Below are positions 1-8,657 of a DNA stretch of 64,000 bases, in pieces; position 1 is the stretch's first letter; each line of letters starts with the position of its first letter. Origin of the DNA: Lacimicrobium alkaliphilum (GTDB taxonomy: Bacteria; Pseudomonadota; Gammaproteobacteria; Enterobacterales; Alteromonadaceae); contig NZ_NISX01000015.1 of NCBI RefSeq assembly GCF_002591895.1, positions 1-64,000 on the forward strand. The letters run 5' to 3'. The position numbers were made by a program, and so were the translations under genes. A model generated the notes under the pieces. It was not told the DNA's origin. It ran no database searches and saw only the letters and a list, made by a program, of their open reading frames with translations.

Positions 1-250
1 AAAAAGTAGGATCTGACCCTGAATGTATGGATGGCAAAGATGAAGGCTTGTTTAGGCGCCGCTGATTTTAGATATGTTGAATACAATATTTGGTGCGCTT
101 ATAGCGATAAGATTAGCTGGAATAGATTTTTCACAGACGGATTTACGTTGTTAGTCGGCGGAAGGATTAAAGCAGTAACATTGTCCAAAAGATTCCTTCA
201 AAGATTTCTTTGAAGTGGGTAATGCTTTAAGTTTTTGAAAGGAGAATAGT

Positions 251-1510
251 TTGAAGTTGGCAGTAATTGGACTGGGTTATGTTGGTTTGCCTTTGGCAGT
301 TGAGTTTGGCAAACAGCAACAGGTAATTGGCTTTGATATTAATCATCACCGTGTTCAGCAGCTTCGTGATGGTTTAGACCAGACCCTGGAAGTTGACGCT
401 GAAGAACTGGCTCAGGCTAAGTATCTTGAGTATGAAAGTGAGATAGAGCGTCTTCGCGAGGCCAATATCTTTATCGTAACGGTACCCACCCCTATTGATA
501 AACAGCGTCAACCTGATTTGACTCCGCTGATAAGGGCCAGTGAAACCATAGGTAAGGTGCTAAAAAAGGGCGATATTGTTATTTATGAGTCAACCGTCTA
601 TCCGGGGGCAACCGAGGAAGATTGTGTTCCCGTACTGGAGAAAGTGTCAGGCCTTAAGTTTAATCACGATTTCTTCGCTGGATACAGCCCGGAGCGCATT
701 AATCCGGGTGATAAAGAGCACAGGGTAACCACCATAAAGAAAGTAACGTCAGGCTCAACACCGGAAATTGCGGAGCAGGTTGACGCGCTATATCGCAGCA
801 TTATTACCGCTGGCACACATAAGGCCAGTAGTATAAAGGTGGCTGAGGCGGCTAAGGTTATTGAAAACACACAGCGAGATCTGAATATTGCTCTGATTAA
901 CGAGTTGGCGGTTATCTTCAATAAGCTCGGTATTGATACCGAAGAGGTTCTGTTGGCTGCCGGCACTAAATGGAATTTCCTGCCATTCCGACCAGGCCTG
1001 GTGGGTGGCCATTGTATAGGTGTCGACCCTTATTATTTAACTCACAAAGCCCAGGCTATTGGATATCACCCGGAAGTCATACTGGCAGGGCGCCGTATCA
1101 ATGACGGCATGGGGCGTTATGTGGTCAGTGAACTGGTCAAGGCCATGCTGAAAAAACGTATCCAGGTCAGTGGAGCAAAGGTTTTAGTTATGGGCTTGAC
1201 CTTCAAAGAGAACTGCCCCGACCTCAGAAATACCAAGGTTGTAGATATTCTGACTGAGTTGAAGGAATACGACGTTCAGGCAGATGTTTATGACCCCTGG
1301 GTTGATCCAGAGGAAGCTATGAAAGAATATCAAATACGCCCTATCTCAAATCCTAAAGCCGGACATTATGATTCGGTCATTCTGTGTGTGGCTCACAGTG
1401 AGTTTAGAGATAAAACGGAGGCTGAATACAGGAAACTACTTACAGAGAAGGGGATAATATATGACTTGAAATATATTCTCCCGAAGGAAATAACGGACCT
1501 TAGGCTGTAG
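251..1510 (+). CDS. tviB: UDP-sugar 6-dehydrogenase of the TviB/WbpO type
   Basis: The 419-residue product is a nucleotide-sugar dehydrogenase that would oxidise C6 of a UDP-HexNAc (or UDP-hexose) to a uronic acid for surface polysaccharide. The N-terminal Rossmann motif GLGYVG lies at residues 7-12. The central helix carries Lys202 and Asn206, and the catalytic cysteine is Cys255 in [12 protein letters not shown], the form typical of TviB/WbpO. The start is TTG at 251, with GAAAGGAG about 5 bases upstream. The next gene starts 5 bases after its stop, so the two are probably one transcript. The 250 bases before it hold no convincing gene and may be the end of an upstream biosynthetic operon. 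The family is secure; UDP-GlcNAc versus UDP-GalNAc as substrate is inference. Confidence 0.9.
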   Translation: MKLAVIGLGYVGLPLAVEFGKQQQVIGFDINHHRVQQLRDGLDQTLEVDAEELAQAKYLEYESEIERLREANIFIVTVPTPIDKQRQPDLTPLIRASETIGKVLKKGDIVIYESTVYPGATEEDCVPVLEKVSGLKFNHDFFAGYSPERINPGDKEHRVTTIKKVTSGSTPEIAEQVDALYRSIITAGTHKASSIKVAEAAKVIENTQRDLNIALINELAVIFNKLGIDTEEVLLAAGTKWNFLPFRPGLVGGHCIGVDPYYLTHKAQAIGYHPEVILAGRRINDGMGRYVVSELVKAMLKKRIQVSGAKVLVMGLTFKENCPDLRNTKVVDILTELKEYDVQADVYDPWVDPEEAMKEYQIRPISNPKAGHYDSVILCVAHSEFRDKTEAEYRKLLTEKGIIYDLKYILPKEITDLRL

Positions 1511-1514
1511 GAAA

Positions 1515-3668
1515 GTGAAAATTTGTCTATACCTTTTTTTTATTTTTTTTATTTTTTTTATTTGTGATTCCGCTTACGGCATCACAAATGATCTACAAGT
1601 AGCAAGAAAAAACTGGGTACAGTTAAGTAACACGAAAGACAAATTTGACGTTAAGGAACTTGCTAGACTTAAGAAATCACTTGCAGAGGGGGGTCATATA
1701 CTAGCTGACCTCCCTCTTGTAGATGAAGCGGGTAATGTAAAGGAAAGTGCTCTTACTCATAGCCTGGTTCGTATAAAAAAAGCTGTAACCAGTGATTTAA
1801 GTCAAAAAGATCGAGAAGTTATATCGCGTGCTTTACGAAAAATCCTTAATTTATACCATGTTGATGCAGAAAAAGTCGGAAATTGGTGGCATTGGGAGAT
1901 AGGCACACCTAAGCAGATCAATCAGGTTTTATTGCGTTCCAAGTACTGGTTGGATAGTGATATCTACGAGGGGCTTCTAGCCGCCAGCCACCATTTTCTT
2001 CCGATAGCTGGTTTTCAAAACTATGGTTTGGCGTCTACAGGTACTGGCTTTAGTAATTCGGGTGCAAACAGGGTAGATACTGTACTCATCGTATTACAGC
2101 GAGCCATTTTGGAAGGTGATGAGACTGTCTTCAAAGCGACATTGGATAAGCTTTGGGAAGTCATTGCATATGTTGAATCAGGAGATGGGTTCTATCGTGA
2201 TGGTGGATTTATTCAGCATAAGGATATTCCGTATATAGGCACTTATGGATTGGTTCTATTTGAAGGATTGAATCAGATTCTGACAATATTAAAAGGAACC
2301 AATTGGCAGCCAAATGATTATCTTTATCATAGAATTCTCGATCGCTATGAATCTCATTTATTGCCTTTTGTGGTTGACGGAGTTTTGCTTGATCTCGTTA
2401 GTGGAAGAGGTGCAAGCCGTGGCTGGGCGCAGGGTGATTGGCGTGGACGTAGAGTGCATTCGTTATTGAACACTTTTCAGGAACTAAGCTCACCAAATGT
2501 CGCTAGAAGAGCGGAACTATTAGAAGAGCGATTGGTGAAAAAGGATGACCAATACCGTGCGTTCATTTTTAACTCTATAGATCGTTTTCTGTATCGAGCT
2601 CCTAAGTATACATCGGCTATTTCAATGCATTCTTCACGCATTGGTAACTATGAGTGCACGAACGGGGAGAATAGGAAAGGATGGTATACTGGTGATGGAA
2701 TGCACTATCTTCAGCTTCATAAGAAAGACTACATTGATTCTTGGCCCTTGGTCGACTTCAGTTCTCCTCCTGGAACCACCACAAATGCGCAAGATGAAGG
2801 ATTATGTGATGCTCAAAGTAATTATTATCATAGACCTCTGAAGTCACAAAGTTGGGTAGGAGGAACTGTATTAGAGGATATCGCTTCAGTTGGTATGGAC
2901 TATGAAAGCTTTGGTGGAAAAGTGAAGGCAAAGAAATCTTGGTTCTATGTGCCTGATCTTGTTTTATCTTTGGGGTCAGATATTAATGGAGCGAAACTGA
3001 CAAATGTTTTTCAGAGATTTTCCGAAAATTTCCTTTGGGAAGAGTTGATTCGAAACCGAGCATATTGGTTACGTGACCTAGACCGTAAAACTAGTATAGG
3101 TGTCTTTCTACCATTCGAGCAGCATTCTGTTTTCCAGTTGAGCAATGAAGAAGGGGATTGGAAAGATATTAATGAACAGACGCCGCTACATATGTCTGAT
3201 AGTAAGATCGAGTCTTCTAGAGCAAAATTTGATTTGTTGCATAATGTAGAAAAAAACACCTACGCTTATGTATTACTGCCCAATCAAACTCTCTCTGAAA
3301 CTAAGCATTTTGCTGCCAATCCAGATGTAGATATTCTGAGCATTGCTCCCGATCTTCATGCGTGTTGGTTTAGGAGTCATAAGACGCTGCTCGTAAATAG
3401 TTTTAATAGCAAGCCAAAGCGAATCACAGATTGGCTTACTGTAACAGGAGCAGCAAGCTTGATAGTTAAGTTCGAGGGTGAAAGAGTCTTAGTTAGTCTT
3501 TCTGAGCCCCCCAGAGATAGTAAGAAAATCGAACTACTGTTTCGTAAAAAGATAGTTGATGTAAGTTCATTTGGAGATAGGATTCATGTAGAAGGAAGCC
3601 TCTTAACTATTGATACTTCTGGGCTGAGTGGGCAGAGTGTGACTTTTTCTTTCAGTTTGCGAGATTGA
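1515..3668 (+). CDS. secreted polysaccharide lyase, family PL8 (hyaluronate/chondroitin/xanthan lyase-like)
   Basis: This is a 717-residue protein with a very hydrophobic signal peptide (residues 4-17, then DSAYG), so it is exported. Family PL8 features are the motif NWWHWEIG near 123, Asn185 in SGANR, His235 and Tyr244 in the GGFIQHKDIPYIGTYG segment, and Arg298 and Arg302 in SGRGASR. The His-Tyr spacing of nine matches the catalytic pair of chondroitin AC lyases. A WYTGDGMHYLQ motif follows near 390. PL8 enzymes cleave uronic-acid polymers by beta-elimination. Its position right after a UDP-uronate-forming dehydrogenase suggests it trims or releases the polymer made by this locus. The start is GTG with an AGGA box. 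The gene appears AT-rich by eye beside its neighbours. Substrate is unknown. Confidence 0.85.
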   Translation: MKICLYLFFIFFIFFICDSAYGITNDLQVARKNWVQLSNTKDKFDVKELARLKKSLAEGGHILADLPLVDEAGNVKESALTHSLVRIKKAVTSDLSQKDREVISRALRKILNLYHVDAEKVGNWWHWEIGTPKQINQVLLRSKYWLDSDIYEGLLAASHHFLPIAGFQNYGLASTGTGFSNSGANRVDTVLIVLQRAILEGDETVFKATLDKLWEVIAYVESGDGFYRDGGFIQHKDIPYIGTYGLVLFEGLNQILTILKGTNWQPNDYLYHRILDRYESHLLPFVVDGVLLDLVSGRGASRGWAQGDWRGRRVHSLLNTFQELSSPNVARRAELLEERLVKKDDQYRAFIFNSIDRFLYRAPKYTSAISMHSSRIGNYECTNGENRKGWYTGDGMHYLQLHKKDYIDSWPLVDFSSPPGTTTNAQDEGLCDAQSNYYHRPLKSQSWVGGTVLEDIASVGMDYESFGGKVKAKKSWFYVPDLVLSLGSDINGAKLTNVFQRFSENFLWEELIRNRAYWLRDLDRKTSIGVFLPFEQHSVFQLSNEEGDWKDINEQTPLHMSDSKIESSRAKFDLLHNVEKNTYAYVLLPNQTLSETKHFAANPDVDILSIAPDLHACWFRSHKTLLVNSFNSKPKRITDWLTVTGAASLIVKFEGERVLVSLSEPPRDSKKIELLFRKKIVDVSSFGDRIHVEGSLLTIDTSGLSGQSVTFSFSLRD

Positions 3669-3673
3669 CCGCG

Positions 3674-3694
3674 AAAAAGGGGTCGTAGTTAATT
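3674..3694. repeat. single REP half-element of the RAYT-linked family
   Basis: This copy reads AAAAAGGGGTCGTAGTTAAT plus one T and lies 5 bases past the stop of the PL8 lyase. It is identical to the arms of the paired elements at 6783, 15212 and 25089 and to the ends of the transposase unit at 8643-9475. Here only one arm is present. Confidence 0.85.
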
Positions 3695-3746
3695 CTCCCA
3701 GGGCTTTTAGCATTCGCCGTTCAGTGGTTATCAATGCGCTGTGACA

Positions 3747-4046
3747 TCAGCCGGACTTGGCAATCACAATCGGCTTATAGAAGTAATAAATGATGCCTTC
3801 AGAGCTGTTGTACAGCAACCAGATATACTGTTTAAGAAATTGCGCCTTATAGTCAGTCAGGTGTTTAGCGTCAGACCTTGGTGCAACGCGCACGAAAGGC
3901 GGATTAAAGGTAAACTCACTCGCAATGCAACTACTAAGATGCTCAAGTTTGTCTTTAATCACTTCGTTACTGTGTTGTTTGTTTAGTTTCCTGAAAAACG
4001 CCCTGGTCTGGCGTTCGAATTGTTTGTGAGGGGCTAGGCGTACCAA
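3747..4046 (-). CDS. hypothetical basic protein downstream of a Phd/membrane-protein pair
   Basis: This is a reading frame of about 99 residues with a possible TTG start at 4046 and no clear family match. The first half is strongly basic and helical in character (KQFERQTRAFFRKLNKQ), and the end is aromatic (EGIIYYFYKP). It begins 34 bases past the stop of the membrane-protein gene on the same strand, so it may be the third gene of that transcript. An ATG in another frame at about 4060 reads MDPEHWYA and then stops, which would fuse naturally with the downstream frame if one base were shifted. The gene may therefore be frameshifted. A RelE-type toxin is possible but not shown. Confidence 0.35.
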   Translation of the reverse strand: MVRLAPHKQFERQTRAFFRKLNKQHSNEVIKDKLEHLSSCIASEFTFNPPFVRVAPRSDAKHLTDYKAQFLKQYIWLLYNSSEGIIYYFYKPIVIAKSG

Positions 4047-4079
4047 TGTTCCGGGTCCATGTGGTCAAAAAGTGCGTAA

Positions 4080-4916
4080 TCATTGTTGACGAATTATTCG
4101 GGCTTGTCCAGTGACATGATATGGCTGCGATACACCCTGGTTAAAGCAGAGCGTGGTTCTGAGGCGATTAATAAAGGGAAGTAGCACCAACAGCTTCACC
4201 CGCTTTGACCTGAACTTGTAGTGCAGTTGCACAGACGTTGTTTTATGCCCCTCTATGGGGATGCTGGGGTCATACACCTGGTCTGTTTGTGTATCAAAAC
4301 ATTGTGGCTGCTTAAGTTGCCAGCTCCATATATGAACTAAAGGAAGGCTTAGCGACACATTAGTGTGGTCAAGGTTTACCGTCTTTGCCGTGTTATTTCG
4401 GATTTCAATGTACCCCGTTACTCTGAAATACTCCACAGAGGTGTTGTCCAGCACTTTGTCCAGCGCCCAGTCGCTGGTTTGAGTAGCACTGCATTCGAGC
4501 GGTAGCTGACGGCCAAATAGCCTGTCCATCAGCGGGTTGTGATTGACAAACATTTCAAGCAGGGCCGCAATGCCAAAGAAGGTAAAAATATAGAAAAACG
4601 CCGGACTTTGAGTAAAAGGCGAGAGGTAATCCAGAACTTGCTGTAAGCCTTTACCGGTGTTTTGCGGTGTCAGGTTGAGAAAATCCAGCAACAGCCTGAG
4701 CACAAGTGTATTGGTCAATCCAAGACTGATAACTGTTACCAGGCCCCTGCGGAAGAATGTGGCAGGGTTATGCAGGATTAAATAGAGAAAAACCCCAACA
4801 AATACCAGCCAGCCCAGGCTGGAAAATACGGTATCTTGTGCGGCTAAGAAAAACGCAGCGCAGGTTATTGCTGCAACGGTGATGGAATAAATCAACCAGT
4901 CCATTGGCTTATTCAT
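4080..4916 (-). CDS. hypothetical inner-membrane protein, 278 aa
   Basis: I do not recognise the family. Residues about 8-50 form two membrane segments separated by a short turn. Another hydrophobic stretch lies at 60-78 and one at 107-124. The C-terminal 140 residues are soluble, rich in beta-like segments, and contain IEIRNNTAKTVNLDHTNVSL, resembling a small beta-sandwich. The ATG at 4916 lies 2 bases after the stop of the Phd-like antitoxin gene, so the two are almost certainly translationally coupled. The context suggests a membrane effector or partner of the antitoxin, which is inference only. Confidence 0.6.
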   Translation of the reverse strand: MNKPMDWLIYSITVAAITCAAFFLAAQDTVFSSLGWLVFVGVFLYLILHNPATFFRRGLVTVISLGLTNTLVLRLLLDFLNLTPQNTGKGLQQVLDYLSPFTQSPAFFYIFTFFGIAALLEMFVNHNPLMDRLFGRQLPLECSATQTSDWALDKVLDNTSVEYFRVTGYIEIRNNTAKTVNLDHTNVSLSLPLVHIWSWQLKQPQCFDTQTDQVYDPSIPIEGHKTTSVQLHYKFRSKRVKLLVLLPFINRLRTTLCFNQGVSQPYHVTGQARIIRQQ

Positions 4917-4918
4917 TG

Positions 4919-5353
4919 TTACATTTCCTGAGTGTTTATTTTGTTCGCGATCACCGCCGCCAACTGCGCTTCCATTTCTGTAATGTCCTCGTTAATCTGC
5001 ATTCGCGTTTGTTTGATCTGCCATGCAACCTGCTGAAGTTCTGCCGTTTCGTCATAGGTGGTCAGGTCGTCAAAACCCCTTGTATTGTCCCTCGGAGCTT
5101 CTTCGGCAAACATAGCATTGTGATCGCCGCCAACATCATCTCCTTCAGGAGAGGGCGCGCCGTCGGCTTCCTGTTGTGCAAACCAGGTTTCGAGTTGATT
5201 AAAACGCTCCAGCTCTTCAATTGATATCAGCGCGGCAATGTCTTTACCATGATTGGTTACCACCACGCGTTCGCCTTCAAGGCCAGCGCCTTTAAGCAGA
5301 GTTCCAAGTGACCTGCGGAATTCAGCAACCCCTTTGCGTATTAAATCAGCCAT
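4919..5353 (-). CDS. Phd/YefM-family antitoxin-like protein with extended C-terminus
   Basis: Residues 1-55 match the Phd/YefM fold: an N-terminal helix segment RKGVAEFRRSLGTLLKGA, then the strand VVVTNHGKDIAALISIEELE, which is the family signature. Phd proteins bind DNA with this part and neutralise a toxin with the C-terminus. This one is 144 residues long, against about 80-90 in typical members. The extra acidic tail (DGAPSPEGDDVGG) ends in a helical segment (TAELQQVAWQIKQTRMQINEDITEMEAQLAAV). No Doc, YoeB or classical RelE gene is adjacent; instead a membrane protein follows after 2 bases. It may be an antitoxin for an unusual partner or a solitary regulator. Confidence 0.7.
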   Translation of the reverse strand: MADLIRKGVAEFRRSLGTLLKGAGLEGERVVVTNHGKDIAALISIEELERFNQLETWFAQQEADGAPSPEGDDVGGDHNAMFAEEAPRDNTRGFDDLTTYDETAELQQVAWQIKQTRMQINEDITEMEAQLAAVIANKINTQEM

Positions 5354-5399
5354 TCAATAACCCTATTTGCGATTACCACAACTTGAAGTTTAGCATAAT

Positions 5400-5440
5400 A
5401 TGTACATAAAACCCATTCTCAATTTGAGTTGTGTACATAA
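5400..5440. promoter_or_regulatory. repeated TGTACATAA sites upstream of the Phd-like gene
   Basis: TGTACATAA occurs at 5401-5409 and again at 5432-5440, exactly 31 bases apart (about three helical turns), 50-90 bases upstream of the antitoxin start. The core TGTACA is itself palindromic. Phd-type antitoxins commonly repress their own promoter by binding tandem sites on one DNA face, so this is a reasonable operator candidate. Confidence 0.45.
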
Positions 5441-5539
5441 TGTAGTTGTGAAAGCAAAAAAGGATCGGTGTTAATTTATCCCTGGCTCAGCAGTATGGCT
5501 TTGCTGCAAACCAGTCAATTCACACCGCCCCTCTTTTCG

Positions 5540-6619
5540 TTAGCGGGTCAGTTTAACTTTGATTGTTTTGCTGACTTTGGCTTCAACTCTGCGGTTTATC
5601 CTGTGTGCCTGTTCCGTATTCGCGGTGTCCAGTGGCCTGCTTTCGCCGTAACCAACGGTATCGATTCGGTCAGCACTTAGCCCTTTATCTACCAGCAAAG
5701 CCTTTACTGCTTCAGCACGCTGCTCAGACAGAATCTGGTTGTAATCTGGTGCGCCTACCAGTGAGGTATGGCCCTCCAGTATTACCTGAGTATCGGAGTA
5801 GTTGCTCATAAACTCGGCAAAGTTATGTAACTGTTGCGAATCAGGGTTAAGAACGGTGTAACTGTCATGTGCAAAAAGTACTTGCAGAGAGGCAGATACG
5901 GTCTCGCTGTCGTAAATCGTGCAGCCAAACCCGTCGACTTTGTCTCTGGCAGCAGTCTCAGGGCAACGATCTTGCCCATCATTTACGCCGTCATTGTCTG
6001 AATCTGTTGCCTGACCCTGGTATTCATCAGCTCGTGGTTGAGATGGTTGAGCAGTGCGCGACGACAGGCCAGTTTGTGTCTGGTTGCTAACTGAGGGTGA
6101 CAAACTTCCGCCAAAGCTATACACCAGGCCCAGTTTAACGCCGAAATCGAGGAAGTTTTGTCCAAAGTCGTAATACGTAGCGGCTTCTGTTTGTACTTTC
6201 CAGTTTTGGCTTAGCTGCCAGTGGCGGCCGATACCAACGTTTGCCATGCGGTAGTTGGTGCCCAGATTCTGATGTTTAAAGCCTGCGAATACGTAACTGT
6301 GCTTCTGATCAAAAAAATGCAGGGCATCAATACCTATTCTCTCGCCGGTACGATCGTTCAGACCCGATTCCGAGTCAAAGTTGAGTCTTGACCACTCCAG
6401 ACGTGCGCCCCATTCCGGCGTAAAGCGAAATCCCAGCTCCGCACCAAAGCCACTGGCGTCCTCAAAATTATCGATGGATTGCGGTTTGTCATTGTCAACT
6501 TTGTAATATTCACCAAAGCCACCAATCCAGGCGCTGGAGACAGGTTGTTCCTGTGCTGACAACAATGTAGTGGGTAATATGCAGAGTGCGGTGGCGGAAA
6601 AAATCGCGTGGAGTTTCAT
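5540..6619 (-). CDS. OmpA-family outer-membrane protein
   Basis: From ATG 6619 the product is about 359 residues with a signal peptide (MKLHAIFSATALCILPTTLL then SAQ). The N-terminal half (about 30-180) is an outer-membrane beta-barrel rich in alternating aromatic strands. A short linker carries one calcium-binding thrombospondin type-3-like repeat (DSDNDGVNDGQDRCP). The C-terminal domain (about 240-355) is the OmpA peptidoglycan-binding fold with the motif NQILSEQRAEAVKALLVDKG and GYGESRP. The upstream in-frame Met (6643) is rejected because AAAAGGGAC lies just before 6619. The role is structural: tying the outer membrane to the cell wall. Confidence 0.88.
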   Translation of the reverse strand: MKLHAIFSATALCILPTTLLSAQEQPVSSAWIGGFGEYYKVDNDKPQSIDNFEDASGFGAELGFRFTPEWGARLEWSRLNFDSESGLNDRTGERIGIDALHFFDQKHSYVFAGFKHQNLGTNYRMANVGIGRHWQLSQNWKVQTEAATYYDFGQNFLDFGVKLGLVYSFGGSLSPSVSNQTQTGLSSRTAQPSQPRADEYQGQATDSDNDGVNDGQDRCPETAARDKVDGFGCTIYDSETVSASLQVLFAHDSYTVLNPDSQQLHNFAEFMSNYSDTQVILEGHTSLVGAPDYNQILSEQRAEAVKALLVDKGLSADRIDTVGYGESRPLDTANTEQAHRINRRVEAKVSKTIKVKLTR

Positions 6620-6782
6620 TATGTCCCTTTTCAATATATGCACAAAAAACAGCCGCCACCCTCAAACTCGGAGGTTGGTTTGCGGCAAATAATCATCGAC
6701 CAGAAATTGAGCATAATTCTACCAATTTTCAATGCTTTATTGTACTGCTATCCGGTTAACAGAATGTAAAAGAGCTAAAAAG

Positions 6783-6869
6783 AGTAAAAAGGGGTCGTAG
6801 TTAATTATCTGAATGGTCTGAGCGGTATCCAACAGCAGCCTGAATAATTAACTACGACCCCTTTTTACT
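6783..6869. repeat. REPIN (paired inverted REP), 87 bp
   Basis: Two arms of about 25 bases, AGTAAAAAGGGGTCGTAGTT... and its exact complement ending ...CCCCTTTTTACT, flank a spacer of about 37 bases. The right arm overlaps the 3' end of the acyltransferase gene on the minus strand and provides its TAA stop (6865-6867). The layout is that of a REPIN mobilised by the RAYT at 8692. Confidence 0.9.
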
Positions 6870-7905
6870 CTCTCCCTCTTTTTAGACTCATCGGAACACG
6901 GCGTCGTAGTTTGCTATAGCCAATACAGGATGCGAGTGAGAGGGCGAAGACGAATAGAAATTGCACCAGCATTGTTATAGCGGTGGGCAAGGCTAGAGGT
7001 CTGAATAGCATTTGGCTCAGATCAAGGAAAGCCGGGTGGAGCAGATAAATGCCGAAGCAATATGGTGCAATAAATTTACACCAGCCTGCTGAAATCCTAT
7101 AAGGCCGTGATAGTAAGTACCAACATGCTATACTCGCTCCAAGAACCGGCAAGCTCAGATATTGATAGCTGTAGATACCCGCAACTTCAGGGTAATGGGC
7201 CAGCTGAATGTAACATAGCCGGGCAATGATCAGTGCCATAACCAGGTAGCAGCATAATAACCCCACGACACCGACACTGCTCTGCTTACCCCACAGTACG
7301 GCACCCAGAACCATTAATGGAATGTAGCCAATAAACCAAAAGGGCCATGGCCAGTCATCAACAAAGGTGGAGTACCCCAGGGTATAAATTGCCGATGTGA
7401 TCACTGCCAGCAACAGGTACCAGCTTGATGACGGATTAAAGCGCTGTTGGGCACTGTGCAGGGCCAGGCTTAAAACTGGCGCAATCGCATATAACCCCGC
7501 GAGCATAAACAAGTACCAGAGGTGAAAATAGGGGGTTCCACTCACAAGGTTTAACCAGACTTGTTCAGTCATTATCGGTTGGCCCTTTACCTGTGCTTTG
7601 AGCATCGTCCAGCCACTATAAAAAATCGACCAGACAACCAGAGGCAGCAATACCCGGCTAAAACGGCGCTGGTAAAACTGCCTGGGATCACCGATTGGAG
7701 CGCTCAGCAATAACGCGCCGGAAAGCATCACAAACAAAGGGATTGACGATCTGCTGGCCGCATCAAAAAAGTTGGCCAGCCACCAGGAATCAGAGCCGAA
7801 CGGTGAGCTATTGAGGCCATTGGCCGACACATGCAGCATTACCACCGCTAATGTGGCAAACACCCGGATTTGATCTGCACAAATAGAATACCTGGATATG
7901 CTCAT
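6865..7905 (-). CDS. membrane acyltransferase, acyltransferase-3 family
   Basis: This is a polytopic protein of about 346 residues with roughly ten membrane helices. Family features are the N-terminal DQIRVFATLAVVMLHVSA, carrying the conserved His of acyltransferase-3 enzymes, and SSIPLFVMLSGALLL. Such enzymes transfer acetyl or other acyl groups to sugars of O-antigen, exopolysaccharide or enterobacterial common antigen. The ATG at 7905 is preferred over upstream Met codons because AAGGAAGAC precedes it. The last residues (LKRGRE) run into a REPIN whose arm supplies the stop codon, so the original C-terminus may have been altered. It is divergent from another acetyltransferase. Confidence 0.85.
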   Translation of the reverse strand: MSISRYSICADQIRVFATLAVVMLHVSANGLNSSPFGSDSWWLANFFDAASRSSIPLFVMLSGALLLSAPIGDPRQFYQRRFSRVLLPLVVWSIFYSGWTMLKAQVKGQPIMTEQVWLNLVSGTPYFHLWYLFMLAGLYAIAPVLSLALHSAQQRFNPSSSWYLLLAVITSAIYTLGYSTFVDDWPWPFWFIGYIPLMVLGAVLWGKQSSVGVVGLLCCYLVMALIIARLCYIQLAHYPEVAGIYSYQYLSLPVLGASIACWYLLSRPYRISAGWCKFIAPYCFGIYLLHPAFLDLSQMLFRPLALPTAITMLVQFLFVFALSLASCIGYSKLRRRVPMSLKRGRE

Positions 7906-8045
7906 GTCTTCCTTGCAAAGCGTCGTATACTGCTCTTCTGCACGGCGCATTCTGCCCTACGCTTCTGAAGTTGTAAATCACCGCCACGCTATAGGGTTTT
8001 GCTGCTTGATAGGGTAAATTGCAGTTAAAACAAAGGAAGGCGAAA

Positions 8046-8657
8046 ATGAAGCAATATCTTACCAGTTTGAGTTACGCCCTGCATATTGGAATGCAGCAGC
8101 TATTAAGTTGGGTAAGCACCTTTTGCATGCAGTGGCGACTTTTTCGCTGGGGCGCAGAAGGTGGGCACCGTGCCAGATTTTTTGGTTTGACCTCTGTTCT
8201 GCGCCACCCTGACGCGACACTGATATTAGGCCCGGATACGGTATTTCGCAGTCACCCTTCCAGCAGTCGTATTGGGCTGCAACAACGATGTATGTTATCG
8301 GTGTTTCGCGGGGCCAGGCTGGAAATAGGCAGCCAATGTGGCTTCAGTGGCACGGTAATCAGCTGTCATCAGCATATCAGCCTTGGTGACAGAGTGCTCT
8401 GTGGTGCGAATGTCACTATTACAGATGCCGACCAGCATTCGTTAGACCCCAGGCGCCGGGCTGCCGGGGAAGCAGGTGAAGCGGCACCTGTCAGCATCGG
8501 CAATGATGTGTGGTTGGGTATGAACACACTCATACTCAAAGGGGCAAAGATCGGTGACAATGTGGTTATTGCCGCCAACTCGGTAGTCACCGGAGACATT
8601 CCCGCCAATACAATAGCCGCTGGCGTTCCCGCCCGCCCCCTTAAAAAGGGGTCGTAG
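8046..8657 (+). CDS. hexapeptide-repeat (LbH) O-acetyltransferase
   Basis: This product of about 203 residues has the left-handed beta-helix of the maltose/serine acetyltransferase class: repeats such as ISLGDRVLCGANVTITDAD, VSIGNDVWLGMNTLILKGAKIGDN and VVIAANSVVTGDIPANTIAAGVPARPL. The catalytic His is probably in DADQHSLD. It likely acetylates a polysaccharide sugar. The ATG at 8046 follows AAAGGAAGG, a better start than the TTG at 8019. The final residues LKKGS and the TAG stop are encoded by the left end of the RAYT unit (AAAAAGGGGTCGTAG), so the mobile unit has replaced the native gene end. Confidence 0.87.
   Translation: MKQYLTSLSYALHIGMQQLLSWVSTFCMQWRLFRWGAEGGHRARFFGLTSVLRHPDATLILGPDTVFRSHPSSSRIGLQQRCMLSVFRGARLEIGSQCGFSGTVISCHQHISLGDRVLCGANVTITDADQHSLDPRRRAAGEAGEAAPVSIGNDVWLGMNTLILKGAKIGDNVVIAANSVVTGDIPANTIAAGVPARPLKKGS

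Noticed and set aside
31-213. 60-codon frame before the UDP-sugar dehydrogenase
   Set aside because: No ribosome-binding site, no family resemblance, and low-complexity, non-protein-like content.
3741-3986. Plus-strand frame opposite the small basic protein
   Set aside because: It is antisense to a better minus-strand candidate in a consistent gene order and shows no motif.
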